Assembly (NCBI GenBank): GCA_900548185.1
Contig: URJJ01000040.1
Location: 1-21,479, forward strand
DNA length: 21,479 nucleotides
Direction: 5' to 3'
From: an uncultured Opitutales bacterium
GTDB taxonomy: Bacteria > Verrucomicrobiota > Verrucomicrobiia > Opitutales > Intestinicryptomonadaceae
The position numbers were made by a program, and so were the translations under genes. Positions 7,833 to 14,952 of the stretch are shown here, one piece after another; position 1 is the stretch's first letter; the number at the start of each line of letters is the position of its first letter. Below the pieces are notes generated by a model. It was not told the origin of the DNA. It made no database searches and saw nothing but the letters and a program-made list of their open reading frames with translations.

Positions 7833-8897
7833 TCAGTATGTGAAGTCGTCTTCGGGCTTCAGCGAGAGCGCGAAGGCCTCAAGGAGGCGAACGCAGTTTT
7901 CCACGTCGCTTAAGTCCGCAGTTTCGGCGGGCGTATGCATGTAGCGCAGGGGGATTCCGAGAAGCCCGGTTGCGACGCCCCGGCGCGTCATCTGGAGGAT
8001 GCGGGCGTCAGTGCCCGTGGGGCGGGGCTCCGCGTTCACCTGGTAGGGGATGCCCTCCCGTTCGGCGCATGCCGCGAGCTTTTCAAAGACTACCGGGTTG
8101 ATGTTGGGGCCGCGGGATATGACGGGGCCCTCCCCGAGTTTTACGAGGCCGTGGCGGCGGGTGTCGCACGAGGGGAAGTCGGTGGCGTGCTCCACGTCGA
8201 CTGCGATGCCGACCTGCGGGTTTACGGAGTATGAGGCCGTCCACGCGCCGCGGGTGCCGATTTCCTCCTGGGAGGTGGCAACGGCCGTGACCTTGAAGCC
8301 CGGGTTTCCGCCCTTTTCCTTTATCCTGCGCAAGGCTTCAAAAACGCAGTAGCAGCCGGCCTTGTCGTCAAAGGCGCGCGCGGCGTAGCGGCTGGCGCCG
8401 AGGGGCTCCATGCCGCAGTCGAAAACGGCGGCGTCGCCGACGGAGACCAATGCCTCGGCCTCGGCCCTGCTTTTTGCGCCTATATCGACCCATATCTGGT
8501 GGGTTTCGGGAACCTCCTTTCGCTCCTTGGCGTCCATGAGGTGCACGGCCTTTTTGCCGGTTACCCCGCGGACGATGCCGCCCTTTGAAAGTATCGCCAC
8601 GCGCCTGCCTGAAAGCATTATGTTGTCGTGGCCGCCGAGCTGCTGGAAAAACAGGAAGCCGTTTTCGTCGATGTAGGATACAAGGAGGCCGATTTCATCC
8701 ATGTGGCCGGCGAACATGAGGGTCTTTTCGGCGCTGCCGACAGTGGCGAAGCGGTTGCCGAGAACGTCGCGCGAGTATGCGTCGGCGAACGGGGCCGCGA
8801 ATTCGTCGATGACGCCGGCCGCCCGGCCTTCGCAGCCGGTCGGGGACATCGTCGCCATAAGCTTTGTGAGGAATGCGTCAGGATGCGTGTCTTTCAT
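7833..8897 (-). CDS. M42 family metallopeptidase (glutamyl aminopeptidase/FrvX/YsdC type)
   Basis: A 354-residue cytoplasmic aminopeptidase of the M42 family, known to form tetrahedral dodecamers that trim peptides with two metal ions. Metal and catalytic residues are visible: His65 and Asp67 in FAGHMDEIG, bridging Asp177 in AFDDKAG, the Glu pair 211-212 in SQEEIGTRGA, Asp234 in AVDVEHATDFP, and His321 in YMHTPAE. The PTG motif near residue 19 (SPTGCEG) is also typical. Its length matches the family. ATG at 8897 is preceded by an AT-rich stretch and no Shine-Dalgarno. A possible -10 (TAGAAT) lies only about seven bases before the ATG, so the transcript may be nearly leaderless; this is tentative. 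It is the first gene of a two-gene unit with hemD. Confidence 0.94.
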   Translation of the reverse strand: MKDTHPDAFLTKLMATMSPTGCEGRAAGVIDEFAAPFADAYSRDVLGNRFATVGSAEKTLMFAGHMDEIGLLVSYIDENGFLFFQQLGGHDNIMLSGRRVAILSKGGIVRGVTGKKAVHLMDAKERKEVPETHQIWVDIGAKSRAEAEALVSVGDAAVFDCGMEPLGASRYAARAFDDKAGCYCVFEALRRIKEKGGNPGFKVTAVATSQEEIGTRGAWTASYSVNPQVGIAVDVEHATDFPSCDTRRHGLVKLGEGPVISRGPNINPVVFEKLAACAEREGIPYQVNAEPRPTGTDARILQMTRRGVATGLLGIPLRYMHTPAETADLSDVENCVRLLEAFALSLKPEDDFTY

Positions 8898-9129
8898 TGT
8901 TGAAATTCTATCGGATTATTTTTGGGGGCGTAAATTGCCCGGAATCTCAACCCTATCCCAACGCCTCCGGATTTCAAGACGTTTGAGCGCCCCGCGCCCC
9001 GTTTTTGCGACTTTCTCTGGGAGGGGCCGGGGAGGGAGGCGGCGGCGGGCCGCCCCGCTGTGGGGGGATGCTCCGGGACATGCGGCGGGAAGCTTTTGCA
9101 CTCCCCCCCGAAACAGGCGCCCCTGATGC

Positions 9130-9161
9130 AAAAAAACTCCGTCCGACCGGGGCCGGCGGAG
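9130..9161 (-). terminator. Intrinsic terminator after the higA-like gene
   Basis: On the minus strand CTCCGCCG (9161-9154) pairs with CGG-A-CGGAG (one bulged A) ending at 9137. Seven T (9136-9130) follow. It starts about 36 bp past the antitoxin stop. The rest of 8898-9129 shows no gene; the part nearest 8897 holds the M42 promoter region. Confidence 0.75.
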
Positions 9162-9196
9162 CTTTCGGCGGATTCGCCGCAGCCTGTGCGGGCAAA

Positions 9197-9562
9197 TCAC
9201 CTTGCCGGATAGCCGGCGGACACCTCGCCCGAGATTTTTTTCACGGTTTCCGGCTTAAGGCAGGCCAGGTCGTATTCGCTCTGAAGGCCCATCCAAAAGG
9301 ACGCCGGTATCCCGAAGAAAATCGAGAGCCTCAGGGCATATTCCGCGCTTATGCGCGTGCGCCCGCCGATGAGGGCGCTGAAGCAAGCAAGGGGTATGCC
9401 CAGGGCCTTGGCCGCCTGCTTTTGCGTCATGTTTCTGGGTTTGAGGAAACGGGAAACTATAACGTCGCCCGGCATCTCCGCGCGGGCTTTTGGCGCACCC
9501 TGCGGCGTATCGGCGGCTCCGGTCCGGCGCCTGCCTGGTTTTTGTGGGATATTATGTTTCAT
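9197..9562 (-). CDS. higA: HigA-type XRE-family antitoxin, orphan
   Basis: A 121-residue helix-turn-helix protein of the HigA/VapI type. HigA binds and neutralises the mRNA interferase HigB and represses its own promoter. The family core starts with MPGDVIVSRFLKPRNMTQKQ (residues 30-49), with helix-turn-helix around residues 45-75 (QAAKALGIPLACFSALIGG), followed by ISAEYALRLSIFFGIPASFW and MGLQSEYDL. The first 29 residues are a basic Pro/Arg-rich extension not usual in the family. ATG at 9562 has no Shine-Dalgarno. HigB normally precedes higA in the operon, but the upstream 250 bp are AT-rich and contain no toxin-like frame, and none follows either. It may be a solitary regulator. A perfect palindrome overlaps the start codon and suits autorepression. 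Confidence 0.85.
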   Translation of the reverse strand: MKHNIPQKPGRRRTGAADTPQGAPKARAEMPGDVIVSRFLKPRNMTQKQAAKALGIPLACFSALIGGRTRISAEYALRLSIFFGIPASFWMGLQSEYDLACLKPETVKKISGEVSAGYPAR

Positions 9563-9579
9563 TTAAACCCTGTTTAAAT
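9561..9579. promoter_or_regulatory. Palindromic candidate operator over the higA start
   Basis: A perfect inverted repeat with eight-base arms, ATTTAAAC and GTTTAAAT, separated by three bases. It overlaps the first two bases of the higA start codon. A TTGACG at 9603-9598 on the minus strand could be the -35 box, with the -10 falling inside the palindrome (TTTAAA at a long spacing of about 19). HigA proteins repress from such palindromes, so binding by this HigA is a plausible inference. Confidence 0.5.
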
Positions 9580-9660
9580 TTGATTCCGATTTCTTATCGT
9601 CAAATATTTATTTTGATAAAAAAGCAAGAATTTTTTACAGATAAAGTTTTTTTATCGATG
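9580..9660. other. AT-rich island with inverted repeat upstream of higA
   Basis: About 80 bp of strongly AT-rich sequence in an otherwise GC-rich window. It holds an inverted repeat, GATAAAAAA (9615-9623) and TTTTTTATC (9648-9656), and several A- and T-runs. Between it and the next gene (9661-9814) the DNA is GC-rich again without a recognisable gene. It could be a promoter region, or a scar where a toxin gene or element was lost; the sequence does not decide this. Confidence 0.4.
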
Positions 9661-9814
9661 CCAGGCGCGCCGTGTTTGGGCGCGCGGCGAAACCCTTGCG
9701 CCGCTTTAATTTTGCGGCCGGACGGCGAAAAATGGGGCGCCAGGCGGCGTCCCGGCAGGTGGATGCCGTGCCGCGAAATCTTGCGCGGTGCTGCGCGGCG
9801 GGTGAGGGCGGGCG

Positions 9815-10828
9815 TCAGCGGCTTCCGAGAAGCAGGCGTTTCATCAGCCTGAACTTGCCTATATCGTCGCAAATCTGGTTCACGTCGGTTCCGGGCGTGG
9901 AATTGCCCTCTATAAGTTCAAAGCCGCTGGGAGTCGCTGCTATGTCCCAGCCGACGAACCTTATCTTTGGGTCGAGCTTTGCGACTTCCTCGACAAACCC
10001 CGGCAGGGCGTCCATCATCGGCAGGTCGCTGCCTAGCAGCTTGACGCCCGTGTCGGGATGGAAGGCGAAACGTTTGTAGAGAAGGTTTATTGCAGTTGAT
10101 GATATGATGCCGTTTTCAACGTCCACGGCGCAGGCCATACCCCCCCCCGAGAGATTGTCCACGCTGCCCCCGCCGCTTCCGATGCGCAACGAGACGTTTT
10201 GAATGTGGACCGCCCCTTCCGGGTCTATGACAGAAACGACGCGCATTGTGTTGAGCGAGGTCGGGTTGAACCTGGCGATGTCGGGATGGTTCTCAACTAT
10301 CTCCTCTATGAGAAAGTCCGGATTTTCCTTCAGGGCTTCAAACAGTTTGGAGAGGTCGGCTTCGGAGTCGGAAATTTTGAATATCCCCTGGCCTTGGGCG
10401 CTCGTGTTGGGCTTTGCTATCGCCCTGCCCAGCCCCTTCACGAAGGCGCGGATTTCTTCGGGGGACGATTCCGGGGCGTAAATCCACTTCCTCTTTATAA
10501 AGCGGGCGTATTTTTCGTTGAAGCGGCGCTTGTCGTTGAAAAAGTCGTATTGGAAATTTTTCTTCCCGTATATGGAGGAAAGCAGTTTGTCCTGGTTCGG
10601 TTCGGTCGTATATTCGGCGCGGCCAAGGAAGTTCCTCCAGTAAAATTTGTAATTCATGTAGTCGAAGCGTGTGGCGCCCTGGAATGCGTAGGCGAAAAGC
10701 ATGTCCAGATAAAAATATACGCGCCAGAGGATGCCGCGTTTTCCCGCCTTTTCAGCCGCATCGGCCGCAGATTCCCAGTAAAGCGGTAGGGATTTCAGAA
10801 TGTGCGATGCTCTCTTTAAAAGTTTCAT
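9815..10828 (-). CDS. Sugar-transfer-associated ATP-grasp protein
   Basis: A 337-residue protein matching the sugar-transfer-associated ATP-grasp family (Pfam ATPgrasp_ST type). ATP-grasp enzymes activate a carboxylate as acyl-phosphate and join it to an amine or thiol. Members of this family occur in capsule and exopolysaccharide clusters, but their substrates are largely unknown. Visible are AKPNTSAQGQG (138-148) for the nucleotide-binding lysine and glycine loop, LIEEIVENHPDIARFNPTSL (173-192), NTMRVVSV, the SVDNLSGGGMACAVD loop (222-236), FVGWDIAATPSGFELIEGN (291-309) with metal-binding acidic and Asn residues. The N-terminal 110 residues are helical and specific to the family. ATG at 10828 follows an A-run with no Shine-Dalgarno. 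The gene stands alone on the minus strand, divergent from the wzy-like gene. Confidence 0.87.
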   Translation of the reverse strand: MKLLKRASHILKSLPLYWESAADAAEKAGKRGILWRVYFYLDMLFAYAFQGATRFDYMNYKFYWRNFLGRAEYTTEPNQDKLLSSIYGKKNFQYDFFNDKRRFNEKYARFIKRKWIYAPESSPEEIRAFVKGLGRAIAKPNTSAQGQGIFKISDSEADLSKLFEALKENPDFLIEEIVENHPDIARFNPTSLNTMRVVSVIDPEGAVHIQNVSLRIGSGGGSVDNLSGGGMACAVDVENGIISSTAINLLYKRFAFHPDTGVKLLGSDLPMMDALPGFVEEVAKLDPKIRFVGWDIAATPSGFELIEGNSTPGTDVNQICDDIGKFRLMKRLLLGSR

Positions 10829-10882
10829 TTTTTATGGGGTTTTTTGCCGGGCAAACCGGGAAGCTTTTGCTTAAAAAACAAA

Positions 10883-10909
10883 ATTCTTAGTTTTTTTTAC
10901 CCCAGTCAA
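10883..10909 (-). promoter_or_regulatory. Possible promoter of the ATP-grasp gene
   Basis: On the minus strand TTGACT (10909-10904) is followed after 15 bases by AAGAAT (10888-10883). The -35 is good, the spacing short and the -10 only fair. It lies about 55 bp upstream of the ATG. Confidence 0.3.
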
Positions 10910-11012
10910 CGATATTGTTGCGCGCGGCCTACCCGCAGGTTCCCGGCTCCTTGTGTGTGCGGGCCTTCCGGCGGGCGCGTCCGCAGGGCCATTTGATGCG
11001 CGGCGCAGAATA

Positions 11013-11041
11013 TTGTTTACTATTTCAGGCGGATTCATAAT
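11013..11041 (+). promoter_or_regulatory. Possible promoter of the first wzy-like gene
   Basis: TTGTTT (11013-11018) and CATAAT (11036-11041) are separated by 17 bases. The -10 matches five of six consensus positions, the -35 only three. It lies about 100 bp upstream of the ATG at 11145. Confidence 0.4.
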
Positions 11042-11144
11042 TTTATACACCTATATCTAAGACGGCGGGGAGGGTTTGCCCGCTCTCCGCCCCCCTTTGC
11101 GCATGCGGCGCGCAGGGCGCAAAATCAACACACCGGCTTTTTTA

Positions 11145-12365
11145 ATGAACAGCATTCAATCGAGATTCTACGACAGGAGCGCGACCCTTTTTGTGATATG
11201 GATCGGGTTCATATTCTCCACGCTGTCGTATTGGGAGGGCCTTGTGGGGTCCGAAATTAGAATTTACATAACGGTTACCGCCTACGCGTTTCTGGGGCTT
11301 GCGATGCTGGTAAAGATACCGAACATATTGAACGTCGCCTTCCAGATTCCGTTTTTTAAAACCTACATCTTCTGCTTTATAGTTGGAACGCTGGTTTTGC
11401 CTGCAAACGTCTCCGAATTCAGCTCGGACTGGTACTGCCTGCTGGTGTCGCTCATACCGCTTTCCCTCGGCCTTTCTTCATATTACAGCCCCAGAATGCT
11501 GGAGCGGCTTTTCAAGCTGCTTTCGATTGTAAGCGCCATCGTGGCCGTCATCGTCATTAAAAACAGGGTAGGCGGCGTTGTCATTACAACCGAATTTCTC
11601 GTCTCTGAGAAAAATTCGCTGGCGGTTGTTTGGGCGCTTTCGGCGCTCGGGCTTTTGTTTTATGTAATCAGAAACCCTTTCCGGCTTATAAACATCCTCT
11701 GGTGCGGGGTTTATTCGGTCCTCTTTGTCTGCATTGTGACATCCAGGGCAAGAGCAGCGCTTCTGGCCCTGTTTTTAACGTCGGCCGTACTGGTTATAAA
11801 GAAGCTTGGCTCCTTTAACGTGCAGAAGGCCATTGGGCTATTCTTCGGCACCGGCATCATGATAATCGTGTACCTGCTCTTTTCCGGCGGTTTTGAAAAC
11901 GTATTCCAGCTCATCGAAGAGAGTATTACGATGGGGCGAAACGTTGACGACCTTGACTCCCTCTCCTCCGGGCGAGTCGCCGTATATTCGCTGGCGGTGC
12001 GCGAGTTTTTCGACAGCCCGTTCATGGGGGCCCTGTCAACCGGCTTAACCCTTCCGTGGGTTCACAACTACCCCCTGAGGCTGCTTGCCGAATTCGGGAT
12101 TTTCGGGTCGCTGCCGTACATGGTTCCGTATGTTTTCATGTGCGTTATCACCCTGAAGGGGATATTCTTCAAGTCGGCATTCGAGCCTGTCGCAAACTGG
12201 GAGCTTGGCTTTCACATGTCCGCGCTGATTCTTATAATCAGCATGCTGGAGCCGACGTATCCTTTCGGTCCCGGCACCGTCACGGGGATTGCCATGTTCA
12301 TGCTCGGGCTTTCCATCATATGCCGCCGCCGCGAGATGATGGGGCTTGTAAATCCGTACATCTGA
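11145..12365 (+). CDS. O-antigen ligase/polymerase (WaaL/Wzy-like) membrane protein, first copy
   Basis: A 406-residue polytopic membrane protein with roughly ten hydrophobic segments, placed in the cytoplasmic membrane. Proteins of this class either polymerise lipid-linked repeat units (Wzy) or ligate the chain to an acceptor (WaaL); the two cannot be separated by eye. Class features are TSRARAALLAL (199-209), a large periplasmic loop from about 250 to 320 with SGR (275-277) and HNYPLRLLAEFGIFG (307-321), which matches the His-Asn and Glu-x-Gly pattern of the Wzy_C domain. ATG at 11145 puts the first membrane segment at residue 13 and is preceded by a T-run without a Shine-Dalgarno. Base composition is visibly more AT-rich than in the second copy. 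It is convergent with the Ala-rich protein gene, 21 bp away. Confidence 0.85.
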   Translation: MNSIQSRFYDRSATLFVIWIGFIFSTLSYWEGLVGSEIRIYITVTAYAFLGLAMLVKIPNILNVAFQIPFFKTYIFCFIVGTLVLPANVSEFSSDWYCLLVSLIPLSLGLSSYYSPRMLERLFKLLSIVSAIVAVIVIKNRVGGVVITTEFLVSEKNSLAVVWALSALGLLFYVIRNPFRLINILWCGVYSVLFVCIVTSRARAALLALFLTSAVLVIKKLGSFNVQKAIGLFFGTGIMIIVYLLFSGGFENVFQLIEESITMGRNVDDLDSLSSGRVAVYSLAVREFFDSPFMGALSTGLTLPWVHNYPLRLLAEFGIFGSLPYMVPYVFMCVITLKGIFFKSAFEPVANWELGFHMSALILIISMLEPTYPFGPGTVTGIAMFMLGLSIICRRREMMGLVNPYI

Positions 12366-12370
12366 TTTTT

Positions 12371-12387
12371 GCGCCGGGTTTTGGCGC
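12371..12387. other. Small hairpin between convergent genes
   Basis: GCGCC and GGCGC (12371-12375, 12383-12387) enclose a seven-base loop in the 21 bp gap between two convergent genes. T-runs flank and fill the loop on the plus strand, but the U-tract after the stem is poor in both directions. It may serve as a weak two-way terminator. Confidence 0.3.
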
Positions 12388-13442
12388 TATTTGCCGAACG
12401 GCCGGCTGAGCCGCGCCCCGAGCGTGCCCAGGTATGAGACTCTGGCGCGCAGGGCGCCGATGGCCTCTGCATCCCGCGGCCAGAAGTCGGACGCCGCCGC
12501 GAGTATCTTCAGCTCGGAGTGGGCGCTTTGCGCGTGCGAGGCCGCCTCCAGGGCGTCCTTCCACCTGCCCTGGCTCGCCAGAATCGAGGACGCGTACTTC
12601 AGGTAAAGGTCGAGGTCTGCGATGTTTTTTGAAGCCGCTTCCGCGCCGAAGGAGGCTTCGGCATAGCGTTTTGCGCGCGCGGCGTCCCCGGAAATGAACG
12701 ACATCTGCGAAACTATCGGGGGCAGGAAGGCTGTAAAATCGCTCTGGCGCCGGGTCAGGCCGAGGTGCGCCGGGTAGAAAAACAGGAAGTTTTCCATATC
12801 TTTTTGCGAGGGATCCCTCTTTAAAAAATCTGAAAACTCCGCGACCCTTCCCGCCTGGTAGGCGTATTCTGCCCTCGCATTCTTTGAGGCGTATTCTGAA
12901 AACGCCTTAGCGAGTTCCGGGCGTGATGCCAGCTCAAAAAGGATCATTTCGCGGCGGAAAGACTTTGAGTCTGCCATGAAAAACCTGATGAAGTCCCGGG
13001 CGTTTCCGGCCTCCATGGCTTGCCTTGCCAGGCCTGCGGAGACTTCCGAGCGGTCGGCGTCGGCCCTCGCCGAGGAAAGGGCGGCGAATGCTTCGCCTGC
13101 GAGCCCGGAGTCGCGGGACTTCACGCTCAGAAGGTAGAGAATAGCGGCCCTGTCGAGGGGCGAGGGCAGGGCGCGGGCGGCGCGGGCATATTTTATCTTT
13201 AAGAGGCCCGCAGCCCATTCGGGCTCGGCTTCAACGGCGGCCGCGATTCCTGCCGCCGCCTCGGACATCCTCGGCATGGTTCGGCCCGAATCGGCAGACC
13301 CGGTGGTATGGCCTTCCATTTCGCCGATTTTTTCCAGCAGGCAGCGGGAGAGCGAGTCCGGCCTTGCAAACGGGTAAAATCCAAGGAATGCCGCAGCCAA
13401 AAGGGCGGCCGCAGCGGCAACTGCGCACAGCGGCCCCCTCAC
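12387..13442 (-). CDS. Ala-rich helical-repeat (TPR-like) protein with N-terminal membrane anchor
   Basis: A 351-residue protein I do not recognise as a named family. Residues about 5-27 (a run of Ala, Leu and Phe ending at FYPFARP) form a signal anchor or uncleaved signal peptide. The rest is Ala- and Glu-rich helical sequence, with pairs of helices such as LAGEAFAALSSARADADRSE and WKDALEAASHAQSAHSELKI that look like degenerate TPR repeats. GTG at 13442 overlaps the TGA of the upstream O-antigen ligase-like gene in the string GTGA, and AAAGGGGG stands a few bases upstream. This coupling suggests it works with that membrane protein, perhaps as a periplasmic partner or chain-length or scaffold component; this is inference. 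Some O-antigen ligase family proteins carry fused C-terminal TPR domains, so it may be a split version of such a protein. Confidence 0.75.
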   Translation of the reverse strand: MRGPLCAVAAAAALLAAAFLGFYPFARPDSLSRCLLEKIGEMEGHTTGSADSGRTMPRMSEAAAGIAAAVEAEPEWAAGLLKIKYARAARALPSPLDRAAILYLLSVKSRDSGLAGEAFAALSSARADADRSEVSAGLARQAMEAGNARDFIRFFMADSKSFRREMILFELASRPELAKAFSEYASKNARAEYAYQAGRVAEFSDFLKRDPSQKDMENFLFFYPAHLGLTRRQSDFTAFLPPIVSQMSFISGDAARAKRYAEASFGAEAASKNIADLDLYLKYASSILASQGRWKDALEAASHAQSAHSELKILAAASDFWPRDAEAIGALRARVSYLGTLGARLSRPFGK

Positions 13443-14776
13443 TGGCGCCCCCTTTCAAAAACGGCGCAGGAGAGCGTCATTGCGAGGACGAATGCGAACA
13501 TGGTTGACGGGACGTGCAAAAACAGGTCGGCCATTGAATGCGCGCCGCACGCGGCGGCCCCGCATGCTACCGCCGCGTTCGCCGCGCCGAGGGACGACAT
13601 GCGCCGCCGGAGCGCGGCCGCCCAGAGCGCGAACGCCGCCGCGATGGCAGCCCCCCCGGCCGCCCCGTATTCGCAAAGGTATGTCAAAAGGTCGTTGTGG
13701 GCGGCGTTCACGTTGCGCCCTTCGGCGGCTGCGGCCCTTGCGAAAGGCTGGCTGCTTTGGGCGGCCATGTAGGGGTAGGAGCCCGCTCCGCTGCCAAATA
13801 CCGGAGCCTTTGAAAATATTTCCCATGATAGGGGATACATCTGGAGCCTTGAGGAGAGCGATGCGCGCTTTTGATTGTGGAGCTCGCCGTAATATTTTGG
13901 AACGAATGCGGCAGCCCCTATGGCCGCCGCCGCAAGTACAGTCATTGCGGCTGCTGCGGCCCATTTCGCGCCGAACCTGCGCTTTGCGGAAACGACGGCA
14001 CAAAGCGCCGCAAAAAATAGCACAAACAGCGCTCCCGACGCCTTCGCGCCGATGCTGGGCGACAGGTATGCGGCCCATGCGCACGCCGCCGCGCACGCGG
14101 CCCAGACCGCCGCCTGGAGTTTCCACGCCCCCCCTCCCCGCATGTCCAGAACCGCTGCGGCGCAGGCGGAGGCCGCCCCCAGAACGAAGAGGGCGCCTGC
14201 CGCGTTCACATACGTAAGCGGGCCGAAAAATAAGGACGGGGAGTACAGCACCCCGTATATGCCCCCGATTCTTTCCCTTTCCTGAAATACCGCAAGGAGG
14301 GCAGCCAGGGCACAGTTTGCCGCGAAAAACTTGAGCGCAAAGCGGGCCGGCCTTCCTCCCCTGAGGGCTGTCCACGCCGCGCATGCAAAGAAAAACGCCG
14401 ACGCCAGCTCCGCGACCCCCTTGAACGTGTTTGAGAAGGCGAAGTCCCCTGAGACGCCGGAGGGCAGCCACCCGATGTGCGCCGTTTCCTCCGCCCTGTA
14501 TGCGCCGTCTGCCCATGCGGCCGAAAGGGCCGGGTTTAAAATCTGGATTGCGCCGAGAGCCAGCATCGCAAGCCCCGGGATGAAAAACGGGTTTTTCAAA
14601 AGCCCGCGCCCGCCGCCTGGCTCGCCGCCGAAGCCGACGTGGAGCATTGCGGCGGCAAAGGCCAGCGAGGAGGAGGCCAGCATCGCGGCCCCTGGAAGCA
14701 TCCGCACTCCCGAGGTCCCCCACACCGCAAGGAGTATGGAGACTGCTATGAAAAATCTGGACGCCTTGAGATACAT
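13439..14776 (-). CDS. O-antigen ligase family (Wzy_C) membrane protein, second copy
   Basis: A 445-residue polytopic membrane protein, very Ala-rich, with about ten hydrophobic segments. FGPLTYVNAAGALFVLGA (185-202) and the Wzy_C region are characteristic: SLSSRLQMYPLSWEIFSKAP (306-325) with Arg310, then VFGSGAGSYPY, then AHNDLLTYLCEYGAAGG (359-375) with the expected His360, Glu369 and Gly371. It resembles the O-antigen ligase group that includes WaaL and PglL-like proteins. I chose the ATG at 14776; a TTG at 14785 would add three residues. No Shine-Dalgarno is seen. It is translationally coupled to the downstream helical-repeat gene. It differs clearly from the other O-antigen ligase-like protein in length, composition and motif wording, so the two are not a recent duplication. 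Confidence 0.87.
   Translation of the reverse strand: MYLKASRFFIAVSILLAVWGTSGVRMLPGAAMLASSSLAFAAAMLHVGFGGEPGGGRGLLKNPFFIPGLAMLALGAIQILNPALSAAWADGAYRAEETAHIGWLPSGVSGDFAFSNTFKGVAELASAFFFACAAWTALRGGRPARFALKFFAANCALAALLAVFQERERIGGIYGVLYSPSLFFGPLTYVNAAGALFVLGAASACAAAVLDMRGGGAWKLQAAVWAACAAACAWAAYLSPSIGAKASGALFVLFFAALCAVVSAKRRFGAKWAAAAAMTVLAAAAIGAAAFVPKYYGELHNQKRASLSSRLQMYPLSWEIFSKAPVFGSGAGSYPYMAAQSSQPFARAAAAEGRNVNAAHNDLLTYLCEYGAAGGAAIAAAFALWAAALRRRMSSLGAANAAVACGAAACGAHSMADLFLHVPSTMFAFVLAMTLSCAVFERGRQ
13448..13455 (-). promoter_or_regulatory. Ribosome binding site of the helical-repeat protein
   Basis: AAAGGGGG on the minus strand, five bases before the GTG at 13442. It supports the GTG start that overlaps the preceding stop codon by four bases. 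Confidence 0.6.
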
Positions 14777-14887
14777 TGCCCGCAAATCCGCGCCGCAGCG
14801 CAGATACCAGAGCCATGTTTGAGCGTCGCGCCGCCATTTTCAACCATTTTTTGCCTCGCGGGGAGTTTTCGCGCGGGGCGCAATGGC

Positions 14888-14917
14888 TTGACTTTGGGGG
14901 GCGGGGGCGCTTATCGT
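14888..14917 (+). promoter_or_regulatory. Possible promoter of ugd
   Basis: TTGACT (14888-14893) and TATCGT (14912-14917) are separated by 18 bases of very G-rich sequence. It lies 35 bp upstream of the ugd ATG. The -35 matches five of six positions and the -10 four of six. Confidence 0.4.
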
Positions 14918-14952
14918 TTAAGGCCGTATAAGAATTTGCGCGAAGGCGTTGT

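Larger units (their letters stand above)
10829..11144. other. Divergent intergenic region between ATP-grasp and wzy-like genes
   Basis: A 316 bp region without a convincing gene. Both ends are AT-rich and carry promoter-like sequence for the two divergent genes, given as separate entries. The central part (about 10918-11010) is GC-rich and shows no RNA gene or conserved element that I recognise. An in-frame extension of the wzy-like frame to a TTG at 11076 exists but gives an Arg/Pro-rich, non-membrane N-terminus and is not favoured. Confidence 0.55.

Noticed and set aside
9600..9872. Possible small toxin gene upstream of higA
   Set aside because: The 90-codon minus-strand frame is Arg/Pro-rich, overlaps the ATP-grasp gene end and shows none of the HigB/RelE pattern.
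10918..11010. Possible structured RNA in the GC-rich centre of the divergent region
   Set aside because: I could not pair it into a recognised RNA family fold, and no terminator-like or promoter-bounded unit surrounds it.
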